64,000 bases of DNA from Ascarosepion bandense (GCA_037127315.1 JBBBDQ010001028.1:1736001-1800000), one strand, 5' to 3'; shown: positions 44,250 to 55,569, counted from the first letter of the stretch. Notes: generated by a model not told the origin, from the sequence alone. Numbers and translations: made by a program.

Positions 44250-45870
44250 TTGTTTTATCTAGTTGCTGGTTTAAGAATAAAGTTCATTATGGCACTCACA
44301 AGGGTATGATTAGTCCAACAATCCGCACCACGCATAAATCTAACAATATGGACATCCTGGATATCTCTCCCACGGACAATGACATAATCAATGGGATGCC
44401 ATTGGCGTGAACGAAGATGCATCCCCATTGTAACATGATCACCCTTGTGCTTGAATTGAGCGTTGGAGATGAAAAGATTAAACTCAGTGCAAAGTTCAAG
44501 AACCATTAAACCATTAGTGTTCATTTTCCCAACGCCATATTTCCCCAAACTACTCCAGGTCCCCTAATCTTCTTCAACTCGGGCGTTGAAGTCACCGAGG
44601 AAGACAATCTTGTCATCTTCTGGAATTATGTGGCGTATACTTCTCAAGGATTCATAGAAGTGAGCCTTTAAAATGTCGGTACCGCCCATTGTTGGAGTGT
44701 AGGCACTAATGATTGTAACATATCGTGATCCATTGAGATGCAGTCAAAGGGTCATTAAACATTCACTGATTTCTTTAGGAAGCTCAGAAAGCCTTGGCAA
44801 AATTGTGCTGCTTACAGCAAAACCCACACCAGCTACTCTATCATCCTCAGCACACTTTCCCTTCCAGAAAAAGTGTAACCACTTCCAACTTCTTAAAGTT
44901 GACCATTATCAGATAAACGAGTTTTCGAGACAGTTGCTACATCTATAGAATATCTCTCTACCTCCCTAGAAAATACAGCCGTTCTGCATTCCTAAAGGAT
45001 TAGCTATGAGAGTCCGTACATTCCAACAAGATAGTTTCATCCTTAGTTCCTTTTTTTATTTTTGTTCGAGGGCAAAATAGAGATCCGCCAGCCGCGCTAT
45101 ACTGACCAGATAGATGAGACAGACAAGTTTTTTTATTCCCCTTTTCTAGACCCCTCCAGCAATCTTTTGGTGATTAGTGCTCTTCTTAAAAGAGTTGTTT
45201 AGACACCCATGGAAAAACCGAAAGCTACCCCTATCTCAATGAAGGGGACACTCCGGTGTGGTGTAATGGATAGCAGGCTTGTCTTGCTAGAATCTGTTAC
45301 AACTGAGTAGTGAGTTCGATCCTCACTGGGTACTCCATACTTTCGGCCTTGTGCCACATCTAAGCAGCGCTTAGAAAATCAACTATCTCAATGAAGGTGA
45401 GCTAGCGGCTTTATATCAACTCAGAGGCCGCCAAATGTGTAGGTTAGTAGCTATGCTTTTTCAGCCAGTCAGACCTGAAACTGTCACTGCATTGCCATCG
45501 CCATTGGACTTTGGATTGAAGAAATAAAATCCTACAAGCTAGCATGTTGTAGTTAATGCTCGTGCGGGTTTTAAGTTTAGGTGCAGTTTGCACAGCACTA
45601 CATCGTCCCTCAACAAAAAATCACATCATCCAGAGACAGGTTTTTGATCTGAGTTTCCTTCTCCTTGGGAGGTCCCACACCCAGTGGGCTAACCGCGCAT
45701 CTGGATACCATCCAGAATATTTCTATGGCTTAGCACAGAGATTGCTAGAAGGCCATGGACTTCAAAGAGGTCCATTCGCCCTCTGTCAGGTTTTGTTTTT
45801 TATCCTGCAGGGTTTCTAGCCACCATCCTCACCAGGTAAATCTGGTGGAGGAACCGGTTTATTCGCTGAA
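44250..45870 (-). pseudogene. RTE-type LINE, APE-like endonuclease domain and 5' region
   Basis: Read right to left (45870 to 44250) this is the 5' part of an RTE-like LINE: a 5' leader (45870 to about 45400), an N-terminal 'KLSCWNVRTL' near 45035, 'YVTIISAYTPTMGGTDILK' near 44730-44675, the catalytic 'KIVFLGDFNAR' near 44612-44580, then 'GKYGVGKMNTNGLMVLELC' (44545-44490), 'RSRQWHPIDYVIVRGRD' near 44420-44370 and 'MRGADCWTNHTLV' near 44325-44285. The endonuclease nicks the target to prime reverse transcription. The usual Asp-His pair in WTDH reads WTNH, so the catalytic Asp is lost. A SINE has inserted at 45246. The RT part is absent. Confidence 0.85.
45246..45382 (+). mobile_element. tRNA-derived SINE, copy 2, with 15-bp target duplication
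   Basis: 'CGGTGTGGTGTAATGGATAG' (about 45254-45273, box A region), 'GAGTTCGATCCTCACTGGG' (about 45313-45331, box B) and the body ending 'gcgcttagaaaatcaa'. The 15-mer CTATCTCAATGAAGG flanks it at 45231-45245 and 45383-45397, so both boundaries are exact: 137 bp. It is inserted in the leader of the RTE-type LINE. Confidence 0.92.
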
Positions 45871-45875
45871 TGTCC

Positions 45876-45877
<2 letters not shown>

Positions 45878-45915
<38 letters not shown>
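45878..45915. repeat. (CA)n microsatellite
   Basis: About 38 bases separating two LINE fragments. Confidence 0.97.
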
Positions 45916-45916
<1 letters not shown>

Positions 45917-45917
45917 C

Positions 45918-46398
45918 ATACGAACGCGGGTATCCCTTAAGGCTCTATTCTAGGTCCTACGCCTTTTCTTATTTTCATCAACGATTTCCCTGATGTAATC
46001 AGATCCCAAGTAGGCATTTACGCTGACGACATAACCATTTAATCCCGCCTCAATAAGAAATCTGCCGAGGCTGACAAAGCAAACCTCGCCGTTGATCTTG
46101 AAAAGTACCCCTAATCTGTAGTGGACTGGGATAAGAAATGGCTCGTAAATGTTAGTGCTTCCAACACAAAACTACTATCGATTAACCACCACAGACAATC
46201 GCTCTTACCCCCATCAGCATGGACCAGGTTAGTCTCCTTGAAAGCAAAACACTGCGCCTTCTGGGCCTAACTCTCTCAGCCAACCTCAAGTGGAATGACT
46301 ACATCGAATCCATAGTTAAATCTGCTGCTAGGGAGGTCGGTTCACTGTGTAGAGCCAGGAAGATTTTGTCGTCTGAATCCATCTTGCACATAAACCGA
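45918..46398 (+). pseudogene. CR1/Jockey-like LINE RT fragment
   Basis: Begins at the RT motif B/C region: 'GILGPT'-like about 45945, '[12 protein letters not shown]' near 45965-46000, the catalytic YADD near 46020, then 'WDKKWLVNVSASNTKLLS' near 46130-46180, and an open frame 46219-46437 with 'LRLLGLTLSANLKWNDYIES' and 'GSLCRARKILSSESILHI'. The last part is almost the same as the start of the 22195 copy, so the two together cover most of this family's C-terminal half. Ends abruptly at 46398. Confidence 0.88.
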
Positions 46399-46399
46399 A

Positions 46400-46800
46400 A
46401 GAGAAAAATATTTTCTCTTGCCAATAGTGAATGTTAATCACACAGATTGATTATTTTACAGTGAAAATTTAACTAATAACTACGTGTCAAGCGTTGCATT
46501 TACTGATCCACCCTCGAAAACGTGCGTGCCAGAGTTTTTTTTTCTCGTTCTGACTCATATTTACCATAGTCTTCTGGGCATGTTATGACCACGCCCTTAT
46601 TGTTACATGTCATCAACATTAAAACTTTGTATAAAAGAGAAACTTCTCTTGGTCAGATTTCTGTTTGTTTCTAATGGAACTTAAGCATATACAAATCTTT
46701 TTTTATCTATGTGTATAGATATATTATAGCGAGTTATTTCGCTACCTGTGTCATTTATTGTTGAAATACACTAGTGTTAAAAGTGCTCAATTGTAGGATA
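46400..46800. promoter_or_regulatory. Possible PLE terminal-repeat promoter with TATA box
   Basis: TATAAAAG (46630-46637) sits about 30 bases before 'cttctcttggtcag', in a GC-richer 150-base block unlike the surroundings, and just before the PLE terminal pieces at 46728-46985. 'gagttatttcgctacc' at 46733 matches the end of the hammerhead repeat at 11630. A promoter role is inference. Confidence 0.3.
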
Positions 46801-46932
46801 AGAGCATATTGATTGTTTAATACTTAGTTTTTGATCCTAATAGGGTTAGACCAGTACACATTTGTATTAAAAGTGTTCTATACAATTATATTGTAGAACG
46901 TTTGAATATTTTCCATTTTTAAATGAGTTATT

Positions 46933-46973
46933 TCACTACCCAGGTTTCTACCATGAGTGGTTTCTTCAGACGA
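46933..46973 (-). ncRNA. Hammerhead ribozyme-like motif downstream of a PLE
   Basis: Minus strand. Stem I TCGT (46973-46970) pairs with GTGA (46936-46933), two of the pairs G-U. The core is CTGAAGA (46969-46963). Stem II ACCA/TGGT with an A-A mismatch at its base (46962-46949). GAAA is 46948-46945, stem III CC/GG (46944-46939), and the UA site 46938-46937. It lies just downstream of the PLE fragment that ends at 47010 on the same strand. Confidence 0.6.
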
Positions 46974-47009
46974 TTTTTAATAACTGATTTTACCTTTTAC
47001 TGTTTTTCT

Positions 47010-47340
47010 TTTTAAGAATGCTTTTGAAACGGTGTTTTATTTGAACATTTACGTGGCAGAGAATTTATGAACGCGCATTGTTTAAATTCAAACGAATTAT
47101 GACGTTTTCCTCCATGGTTGTATGAGCCTAAGAGGTATTTCTTAGTGTGAATGCATTTAATCATAATTTCTGTTCTTTCATTTAACAGTTCGTCTTTATT
47201 TGGGTATGTCATAATTTCTAATTTTTCTTCTTGGCACAGTCTACATATTTGCCCACCGTTGTAAGGCTTTACAATGCTCCACGTTATGTCTGGATCTTTT
47301 AGAAAGTGCTTATCTATTAGTTTAAAAAATAAACCCTATA
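47010..47340 (-). pseudogene. PLE GIY-YIG C-terminal fragment
   Basis: Minus strand: 'LIDKHFLKDPDITWSIVKPY' (about 47315-47260), 'NGGQICRLCQEEKLEIMTYP' (47258-47200), 'NKDELLNERTEIMIKCIHTK' (47198-47140), stop at 47012. The C-x2-C, EKL.I and LN.R.E...KC pattern is the region after the GIY-YIG core of many PLEs. About 105 residues remain. The terminal repeat with the hammerhead follows directly. Confidence 0.75.
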
Positions 47341-47380
47341 AGAACCAAAAACTAAGTATTAAACAATCAATCAATATATA

Positions 47381-47865
47381 TTTCTTATTAACATAGTTGT
47401 GTAAGTAAAAGAACGTGTCCATTAAATAATTAACCAATGACAAAGGTAAATCGGAAATGATTGTAGAAAAATTAATCTTTCAATAACAAACCAGTATGGT
47501 TGATGATGTTTCCCCAGAATATTATATACAAGCTTCTGAAGAAGTTGCAAATAAACCACGAAATATGAACAAAAATATTGTGTTTTAATGACAACCACAT
47601 TCAAGAGTTTGTCGAAAACTTAATTTCAAAATCTGTAGGATTTGAATCATATGGCATCAAAGAACTGCATAATAAATTGCAAAAAGTAATTGCAAATATA
47701 GTGAATATATAACTGAATAAAATTTAATTGGAATTTATTATTGAAGTATAATTTTCATAAACAAAAAACAAAAATTATGACAACTTAATAAATCCATCTT
47801 TTTAGCGTTGTTCCATCGGACAAACAGCTTGATCTCTATTATTCAATGAGATTAATGATTCGGAA
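47381..47865. other. No gene seen; weak hammerhead-like words
   Basis: CTGAAGA...GAAA at 47534-47563 (plus) has a weak stem II and no clear stem I. Otherwise AT-rich. Confidence 0.4.
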
Positions 47866-47869
47866 ATAG

Positions 47870-49000
47870 GACAAGAACAGTGTAATTTTCGTTAAAAACA
47901 CTGTAACAAGAAATACAATATTTATAATCAGCGAAAGCAATACAAATGCAGAAGAACATGTGCTTAAATTTCATTGATTACGCAAAAGCATTTGATAATG
48001 TACGATCTATTTGAAGAAAAAATGTTTATTAAAAAAGATAATAGAATAATAATCCAAAACATTTACAAGGAGAAAAACTCATGCATACAGATAGAAAATA
48101 ATTTAAGCAAGTAGTTATAAATACAAACAAGAATGCATCTTCTCAACGGATTCATTTAACCTTTAAAGCGAAGCAGTCCTAAAAGGATTAGAAGTCCTAA
48201 AATGATTTATTATGGATAGTCATGTTATTAGCATCATAAGATATAGATGAGACAGTGTTGATCGTAGAAACACATACACACAAAATAACCCCCAGAAAAC
48301 TACAGGTGGCAATTAAAGGAGTAGCCATCAACTGTAAGAAGATAGAATGTTTAGTTGTCAGCCAAGATGCGAGATACGAATCTGAGATGTCAGAATCAAG
48401 GAAATAAGAAAATTTAACTATATTAAAAGTATTTTAACAGACAACCAAAATGTGTCCCTGAAGACGCATTGAAATAGCAAATGATAGCTTACAAAGACCG
48501 AATGAAGTACTTAAAAAATTGTTATAAGAATAGAATGCTGAACATCTGTTATATGCTGGTTAATTTCTACACAAATAAAGGGGATGTTCCGATTACATAG
48601 ACGGAGCACGAAAACAGTGAGGAAGTTTCACGAAAATAGAAACAGACTAGAATGAGGAAAAGACAGATCATGGGATTCACCTCGACGTGGTGTAATGGTT
48701 AACAAGCTTGTCTCGCTATAATAATTACGACTGAATAGTGAGTTTCATCTGAAGATGAAACTTACTATTCATCCTTAGAATATAATCATCATGAGACTTG
48801 AGGAATTTGGCACTCGCATGACATATGGAAAGCAAGAAGGACAGAGGGAAACTGCAAGTAACCTACCTGACGAGATTGTAAAAATGGCTGGCAGAACAGG
48901 GATAGGAAAAAGACAAACACTGCTAAGATCTACAAAGGATAAGAAGTTTTGGAGATCCATCATTGTCCACGCTAGTAAAAACACGGTGCATAGATGAAGA
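47870..49000 (+). pseudogene. RTE-type LINE reverse transcriptase remnant, interrupted by a SINE
   Basis: 'CLNFIDYAKAFDNVR' (about 47960-48005, RT motif A with catalytic Asp), 'TVLIVETHT' near 48255, 'VAINCKKIECLVVSQ' near 48322-48365, 'RMRKRQIMGFTST' near 48650-48688; then SINE copy 3; then 'RLEEFGTRMTYGKQEGQRE' and 'RSTKDKKFWRSIIVHA' (48795-48975), the C-terminal part of the same type of protein. The catalytic YADD segment near 48235 is decayed. The middle C-terminal portion is missing around the SINE. Many frame breaks. Confidence 0.72.
48685..48772 (+). mobile_element. tRNA-derived SINE, copy 3, truncated, ending in a palindrome
   Basis: 'CGACGTGGTGTAATGGTTAA' near 48692 and 'caagcttgtctcgctata' match the heads at 41228 and 45254. 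The element then turns into an inverted repeat: 48731-48748 pairs with about 48755-48772 around 'tgaa'. The SINE body is missing. Confidence 0.75.
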
Positions 49001-49685
49001 TTGAATGTTACTTAGGAAGAATGGTAAGCTTTTCATAATTTCAAACAGAAAAGTTACCTAAATGCAGTAATAAAGTTCAGCGAGCACAATTGGGAGAAGA
49101 TTATTTTTTAGGAAATCTTAGTAGTTATCAATTATATACTTCGACACTTCTGATTGGATACATTTGGTTACAACTTGAAAAATAAAAAGCATAAATTCAG
49201 TTATGTTACCAGTTATGGTAATAGCCAGTTACTCATATGCGGTGATGCAAATTCAAAGGTGTTAAAGCAATGCCGAGAAAATACTTCTTACGTACTTCTT
49301 ATAAGTAAGACACAAGTTTTAGTCTCCAATACAAATGAACAAAACTTGTGGACCCTTGAAAGTACATAAAACTATCAACATTCTACTAAAGTATCGGTAT
49401 TGGTTATTGTGACTGAAGGCCAAGTTCATTTATAATTGGGAAAAAAACATTGATCGTTTTTTTTTAAATCCAAATTTCTATAGAATAGAGCCGCATTCAA
49501 ACACCTGTGAATTCATCATGGGCCAACGTGGCATTACTCAGAATGTATGACAAACTTTGGGGATGACATGAGTTTTCATAGGACTAACAAAATTATATAT
49601 ATATATATCATAAAAAATAACAATTCAACCAGAAGATCCAAAATACAAGGAACCAATATTATTTATGATTTATTTATTTGTAGAA
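49001..49685. other. No gene seen
   Basis: AT-rich; no supported frame. Confidence 0.5.
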
Positions 49686-49689
49686 CTGT

Positions 49690-50095
49690 GTTCTTGATCC
49701 ATCTAATTTCGGAAATAATTATATCGGTCACACAACTGCGAAACTTACTCGAAGACTCACGCTGCATCTCTCAGAGCTCAGTTCGATCTCACGAAGACCC
49801 ATCAACCCTTATCCGTAACACAAATAACATAGCATCATCCACATGCAAAAAAGACTAAAAATAATGGAGGTATTATTTATAAAAAAAACCAACAATCAAT
49901 AATATCAACTACAAACACACTAACAACGTGCTTTCCGTGTTCGGTACACACTACTCTACAAACATACATAACACTGCATACATTGTTACACGTAAAATAA
50001 CACCCATCCTCGATAATAGCTAAAAGTATAGCCGAAAGCGCTTGGATAAACAAATCATGTTGCCAATTTTTATATAATTCATGTCCTCAAAATAA
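49690..50095 (+). pseudogene. PLE GIY-YIG remnant, canonical lineage, with degenerate 3' end
   Basis: 'NNYIGHTTAKLTRRLTLHLS' (about 49712-49771) is the GIY-YIG nuclease start of a canonical Penelope-type element (YIGHT form). The preceding 'CVLDPSNFG' fits the usual Cys-containing lead. Only about 50 residues survive. Near 50029 'ccgaaagcgcttgg' (GAAA plus self-complementary GCGC) resembles the GAAA/stem III part of a hammerhead, but the core reads CTAAAAG. Confidence 0.65.
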
Positions 50096-50189
50096 AATAA
50101 AATAAAATAAATAAATGAAAGTTATAAGATCATGAAAGATTACAAAAAATATATATAATACCTTGTCTGTCATTTTTAATGAAATCATA

Positions 50190-50237
<48 letters not shown>
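50190..50237. repeat. (ATT)n microsatellite
   Basis: About 16 ATT trinucleotides. Confidence 0.97.
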
Positions 50238-50239
50238 CA

Positions 50240-51595
50240 CTACTACTACGTTCCACTCTTTTTTTTTTTTTTTTACAGTTATGGCAATAGTGGGCGGGGA
50301 GGCACTGTAGCATATAAAATAGAATCACGAATTCTTTTCCTAATTGTCCTTTTCTGATTGATGAAACACGTCCGAGGTAAATGAAATCATTCAACGAATA
50401 AACATGGTAGATGATAAGCAACAGAATGCAATGATATAGGGATGATAAATAACCATTTTATTTCTGAAGTATTCAAACGGAGATGAAATATTTTGGGGTA
50501 TTTTAAAATATGACAGACGGGACAAAGCAAAGCAATGAGGTAAGAATAAATATTACAAAATTACGGGGACAAAATTATGTGAGAGGAATTTACCTTGTCA
50601 GAAAGATAAATATTATATTGACAAACGACCTAACGTGAAACGTTCATGAAGTTACAAATAACAAAAAAAGCAAAACGAGCCAAAACAAAACAGACTATAG
50701 AAACAAAGGACGTGTCTGCTATTTGAAAAAAGTTTTTATTTTCCCTTTTTTCTCCTTTTTCTAGTGTCTCTTATATGTTTCTATTTTCTTTTTATCTTTT
50801 ATATTTTTTCTCTATTTTCTCTTCTTTTTGTTGGGTAGAAAGTATATCTATGGAATAGATTTCTTTTTAGTTTCCTTTCTTTCTTTTCCTTTTTCGTCTT
50901 GTCCAGGGGTTGAGTGAAAAATAAGTTGAATCTTTCTTTTCCTTGGCTTTCAGGATAATATATCTTTCTTTGTTTCGTTGTAACTGCTTCTTTTAGCATA
51001 CTTGAGTTTGATTTATTTGAATCAACACTTCACTGAATCTTTTCAGCTCCGAAACCTTATTAGATTTCTATCAATTCCGTACATCCAAATTTATAGCAGA
51101 TCATAGCAAGCTTAGCTGGACGTCCATTCAGTTTGAGTTCTGAAGAGAGATTGACTGGTGGTGGTCTTTATTTTCGCGCCTCGGTTTTGGCACGTGATTA
51201 TGACTTCCAAATATAGATCTTTACATATGTGAGCGAAAAGAGGTCACTGTCCCGTTCCTTTTTTCTGCCGTATCTTAGAGAGTTTAAAGTTGCTTTAATG
51301 TCTGGATAGTGTCAGGTCATCATGCTATCACGTGACCAAGAAGGAGAAAGTATATTTTTCATAGGATGCATAATCTTTACTCGGATGCATGCAAGTTGGA
51401 TCAAGAATCGTTAATTGTCAATTTCGTTTTCATTTTCACCTTTTTTGAAAGTACGGGCTCCTCATTCAAAGTACTTCTAAAATATAAACTTTAGTGTTGA
51501 TTTTATAAAATTAGATAAGGTTCCGTAAAATGGAAAATGTTTTCGTGTAACGCGTTTCGTCCTTTAGGACTTCTTCTTCTTCTATGTGCCCTGTC
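50240..51595. other. No gene seen
   Basis: Pyrimidine-rich stretch at 50730-50960, otherwise AT-rich. No supported frame. Confidence 0.5.
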
Positions 51596-51599
51596 CTTT

Positions 51600-52290
51600 C
51601 AGACGTAAGAGATCATGACTTTCCACGTTTCCCTATCCCTAGTGGCTCTTAACACGCGTTTTCCTGTTACACCACGCAGCCCCCATTCTGTCATCCACCT
51701 GCCCAGGCCCTTCAAATATGTTATCCGTTGCTTTTCTCTGTATCTCTTTCCTTCTATCTGACTTGTTAGTATCAGGTTCTCCAATCCCTCCTTCCTCATT
51801 GCATGTCCCAGGAACTTCAGTTGTTTCTTCCTGATGCTCACTATTAATTTCTTTTTCGTTGCCATTCTTTCCAACACCTTATCGTTGCTCACATGCTCGG
51901 TCCATGATATCCGCAGCATCCTCCTGTAGAACTACATTTCCGCTGCTCCAAGTTTTTCCTTGATCTTCGATGATATTGTCCAACATTCACTGCCGTACTG
52001 AAGAAATGACATCACATAGTATTCTAGTACTCTCTTCTTTATTTCTAGTAAAAGTTTTCTTTGTCTTAGTACTTTACTCAGCTTCTGAAATGCATCCTTC
52101 GCCATGCCAATTCGCTTTAGGATCTCTGTGTCGCACTTTCCATCTCCTGTTAGAATACTTCCTAGGTATTTAAATTTTTGTACTTGCTTGATTCTAGTAT
52201 CCCCCCACGTATTTGGCATTTTGGGTTGCTCTAAATTTCTTACGATGGTGCGACTGCACATGCAAACGAACTGGAGATACCGGAACATGT
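51600..52290 (-). pseudogene. RTE-type LINE, C-terminal RT/thumb region
   Basis: Minus strand, two frames meeting near 51925. The first (52288-51932) has 'KQVQKFKYLGSILTGDGKCD' (corrected IKQVQ, about 52190-52130), 'EILKRIGMAKDAFQKLSKVL' and 'YYVMSFLQYGSECWTIS'. The second (51919-51599) has 'MLRISWTEHVSNDKVLERM', 'KKQLKFLGHAMRKEGLENLI', then 'ATRDRETWKVMI'. These are the connection and C-terminal domains after the RT palm. The catalytic region is missing. The two frames are well preserved, about 220 residues, with a single frameshift between them. Confidence 0.88.
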
Positions 52291-52294
52291 TTTT

Positions 52295-52838
52295 TTGTTA
52301 TATAATCTATCCGATTTTATTAAGATTCTATTTCTTTTTGTCACTTCTGTTATTAGTTATTCCATACTGTGATAGAAGATCTTACAGGGATGGTGAAATG
52401 TTATAACAGCTAGGGCGTAAATTTACAGCTGATAACCTTGCGATACTATCTAAGAAGTTTCATCTGATTGAAGTGTTTACTTCTTTAATCAGAGCAATAT
52501 TTTTATGTCAAAATTGTAATCAGTTTCGTTACGGTGAGCAACTAATGCATTGTAAAGGGTCCCCTTTGTGTTTATATAATCTTTTATTTAGATTCCACGA
52601 GGTTTCTATTTTTTGTGACAATTTTTACAAGTGATAGAGTGAATTCCTTCTTCATGTTTTAGCTGATTGTTTGTTTAGTATTGACTAAGTCTTTTATTGT
52701 TTTAGATGTAATAGTAATAAATTTTATGTCGAGTTATTGTGATTATGTTGTAGGACAATATATTTTTTTATTCATTGGTTTTGTCTGGAGGGTACGCCTT
52801 TCTATTTTGGGATATTTTATGAGTTTTGTTTCAATGCG

Positions 52839-52872
<34 letters not shown>

Positions 52873-53170
52873 CGCCGGAAATCACATATTTTTCTGATAA
52901 GAATTCTTGAATATTGAAGCCAGTAGACGAAAAAAAAAAAATACACGGTTTAATAACTTAAGAGAGCGTCTACTCAAATACGGGCATCAATTAAAAGTAA
53001 CATTGAAGTAATAAAAACCCTTTCCTTTATATATATATATAAATCCAGGTGAAGAGAACCAACAGTTTTACAATTCTGAGTTCTCCGGCATTTACATTTT
53101 TTTTTTTTATAAAAAAATATTATAGAGCATAATATAATTAAATTGGATTTTTAATTAAAATTAATATATT
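52295..53170. other. No gene seen
   Basis: AT-rich with (CA)n at 52841-52870. Confidence 0.5.
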
Positions 53171-53175
53171 ATTTT

Positions 53176-53231
53176 ACATTGCGACACGGAAATTTCTGTT
53201 TCAAGATTTTTACCTCGTCATCAGGCAATGT
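53176..53231 (-). ncRNA. Hammerhead ribozyme motif, 7-bp stem I
   Basis: Minus strand. Stem I ACATTGC (53231-53225) is an exact complement of GCAATGT (53182-53176). The core is CTGATGA (53224-53218), exact. Stem II GAGGT/ATCTT with two G-U pairs and a preceding unpaired C (53217-53203). GAAA is 53202-53199, stem III CA/TG (53198-53197 with 53186-53185), and the UC site 53184-53183. All core positions are kept. Its upstream part (53219-53250) is repeated in inverted orientation at about 53255-53286. Confidence 0.72.
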
Positions 53232-53286
53232 TAGATCATTGTTGTGAAAATCATTTTCACAACAATGATCTAACATTGCCTGATAG
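53219..53286. repeat. Palindrome overlapping the hammerhead
   Basis: Arms of about 31 bases centred at about 53253 share CAACAATGATCTAACATTGC (as complement on the left). The right arm ends CCTGATAGG, so it keeps only the first half of the ribozyme core. Confidence 0.9.
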
Positions 53287-53299
53287 GTTATTTGTCTAG

Positions 53300-53700
53300 T
53301 ATTGTTGAGAGCCTCCTCTAGTATGGTAAAAGGCAGCAATTCAAGGTAGCATGGACTTCACAAGTGACGAACCAGGGTCAAAAGGATCAGCTCCTGAGGT
53401 GAGACAGAGTTCACCGGAAGCTCAAGGTGTTAGTGAGGTAACTATTTAAGTGACGTCAGCTGTCACAAAGAGAAGAGTTAAGCATAGCAGTTTTGCAGAC
53501 ACCAGTCGAGTCGTCAGCTTGTGCGTTTGGCTATCGTTAACTAAACTCCGACTCCACATCACACGTCACTGAAGAAAAAAGAATAAAAAATAAAAAATAG
53601 AAATATTGAATATTTTTATAAGTTCGAGTCGGCATTTTTTGTCAGCAAAGCCGAGAGGATCTCCAATTTTGGGCCCAGTCTATACTTCCTCAAATTGATA
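53300..53700 (+). other. Possible solo LTR or terminal repeat, unproven
   Basis: TG at about 53304, a TATTTAAG box near 53444, an AATAAA near 53581, and GC-richer composition than the flanks give an LTR-like layout. I found no second copy, so boundaries and identity are open. Confidence 0.2.
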
Positions 53701-55500
53701 TACAGCACTTTTAATGGCGGCTGTACATCATATATAGCATCTGTCCTATAATAGACAGTCCATCATATATTGGTACATTAGAAGAGAGGTTTAATCACAG
53801 ACTGTTGTAAAACAGCCTTCATTTTTTACAGATCATGTACACGATATGTACGTACATTTTTAGTGCTGTTATTAATGCAGAATGAATACTCAACTGTAAA
53901 ATTCCTTTTAATCTTTTTAAACAAAATTATTTATCAGCGTTAATTTTGAATTGAATTTAAATTTCATAAGATTTTTCTCCTAGTGCAGATCAGATCTATA
54001 TTTAATTTGAGAACATTTTTAGACGGTAAATGTAAATACGACTTAATATCTTTACATGCGTTTAATACAACTGTGACTAAATAAAAATACCTCTCGAAAA
54101 AATAGATTGGCAAGAAATCGATAAAGACAGCGACGACAAAGCCTTTCTCAAGTTGAAGTAAAAGGTTCTGTCAGGAGACAAAGGTATCCGAGTGTCTCAC
54201 AGGAAAACAAATAACACTGCAGTTGAGAATAAGGAATTGTTAGAGTAATTTGTTAAATAAAAACTTCATAAGAAGCGGAGCGATAAAGAAATTAACTAAA
54301 CATTTCATCAGTAGCTTATGTTGAAGTTGTGAGTTCTAAAATGACATCCGAGCTGATCCGTGAACTGCAACGCAAATCTAAAAAACAACAACAAAAAAAA
54401 AACAACAACAAAAAACAAATAAAAAACACAAAAACAAAACAAACAATTACAAGAATTGTAGTAATAAAGGAACTAATTGAGTAAACACTTCAGTGGCTTT
54501 TGTGTAAGTTGTGAATTCCGAACCTTATGTAATATAACGAAATAATGTAATCGTTGTGTTTATTATGTAACAAATGTAATATAACAAATCTATAAGAAAC
54601 TTAGTAGTAAAGGAACGTATTAATTAAATGGATCATTGGTCTGTTTTTGCCGTGAATACTGGATCCCCAATTTACTGAATCACCGATTTATTGAAACTCA
54701 ATACACTTTCAAAACATTTCTTTCATTGTATGTCAATATTAAAACTTTGTGATAAATGCCGTCAGTATTATTAGTAATATAGCAATATTTTGTGGGTAAA
54801 TGTAATATTAAACCATAGTATATTTAATGATTCCTTTCGATTGACTGCAGAATCTTCTAATGCCTGTTTTTATTGACGGTTATTTCCTTATACTAAGTAT
54901 GATAACTTTGTTACACACATGAGGAGACCGTCAGAATTATAAGTTCTTTTGACATTCGTTATGATCTTAGAATTGCATACGTCCACTTAGGCACTTGTGC
55001 CTTGTAAACTTTTCTTCACAATAAGTTCAAATATAGAAATCGTAGAATTCTTTTTTGCATGTTACAAGAAGATATAACACAATGTTACATAAAAAGTGTA
55101 TTGCATTTCTTCAGAATTTAACGCTATTCAAAAAATTAGGTTTCTGAAGCAGAACGAATTTTCGGCATTAAGCGACTGGAAGGAATACGTACAACAACGA
55201 AACGGCAATAGTGGCATTTCAGATTTGCACCAACACTTATTTACTCAGTATTCTACAGATTACTGGTAAATAAGGGAATCTATTACTGCACTGATTATAT
55301 TACTACTGACTGACAGTCCGACAGAAACGCCAATACTTTAGTTGCTGGATTGTGTTTTTCTGTGTTTTGGCTTAGATCCAGGTTAATTCTTAAGATATCG
55401 AACCAAATGTTTACAACACTCCATTGTACATTTTGTTTTTAATGATCACCAGTCGTATTTTTTCATGATCGTCTCTTAGAACACTTGAATAAAAAAAAAA
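53701..55500. other. No gene seen
   Basis: AT-rich unique-looking sequence. Confidence 0.5.
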
Positions 55501-55565
55501 TGAAATTAAAATATTGAATTTTCGGATTAGTTCCCCTTCATCAGAATGTAATAATGAAATGGAGA
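55501..55565 (-). ncRNA. Weak hammerhead-like motif
   Basis: On the minus strand the core CTGATGA (plus 55548-55554), a short GGG/TCC stem II and GAAA are present. Stem I pairs only partly and stem III is unclear. Likely a decayed terminal repeat. Confidence 0.35.
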
Positions 55566-55569
55566 TCAA

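Larger units (their letters stand above)
46806..47376. repeat. Inverted repeat flanking a PLE C-terminal fragment
   Basis: A segment of about 45 bases at 46806-46850, containing 'ttgtttaatacttagttttt', has its reverse complement at 47331-47376. Between them lie a hammerhead-bearing terminal repeat and the end of a PLE gene on the minus strand. Confidence 0.85.
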
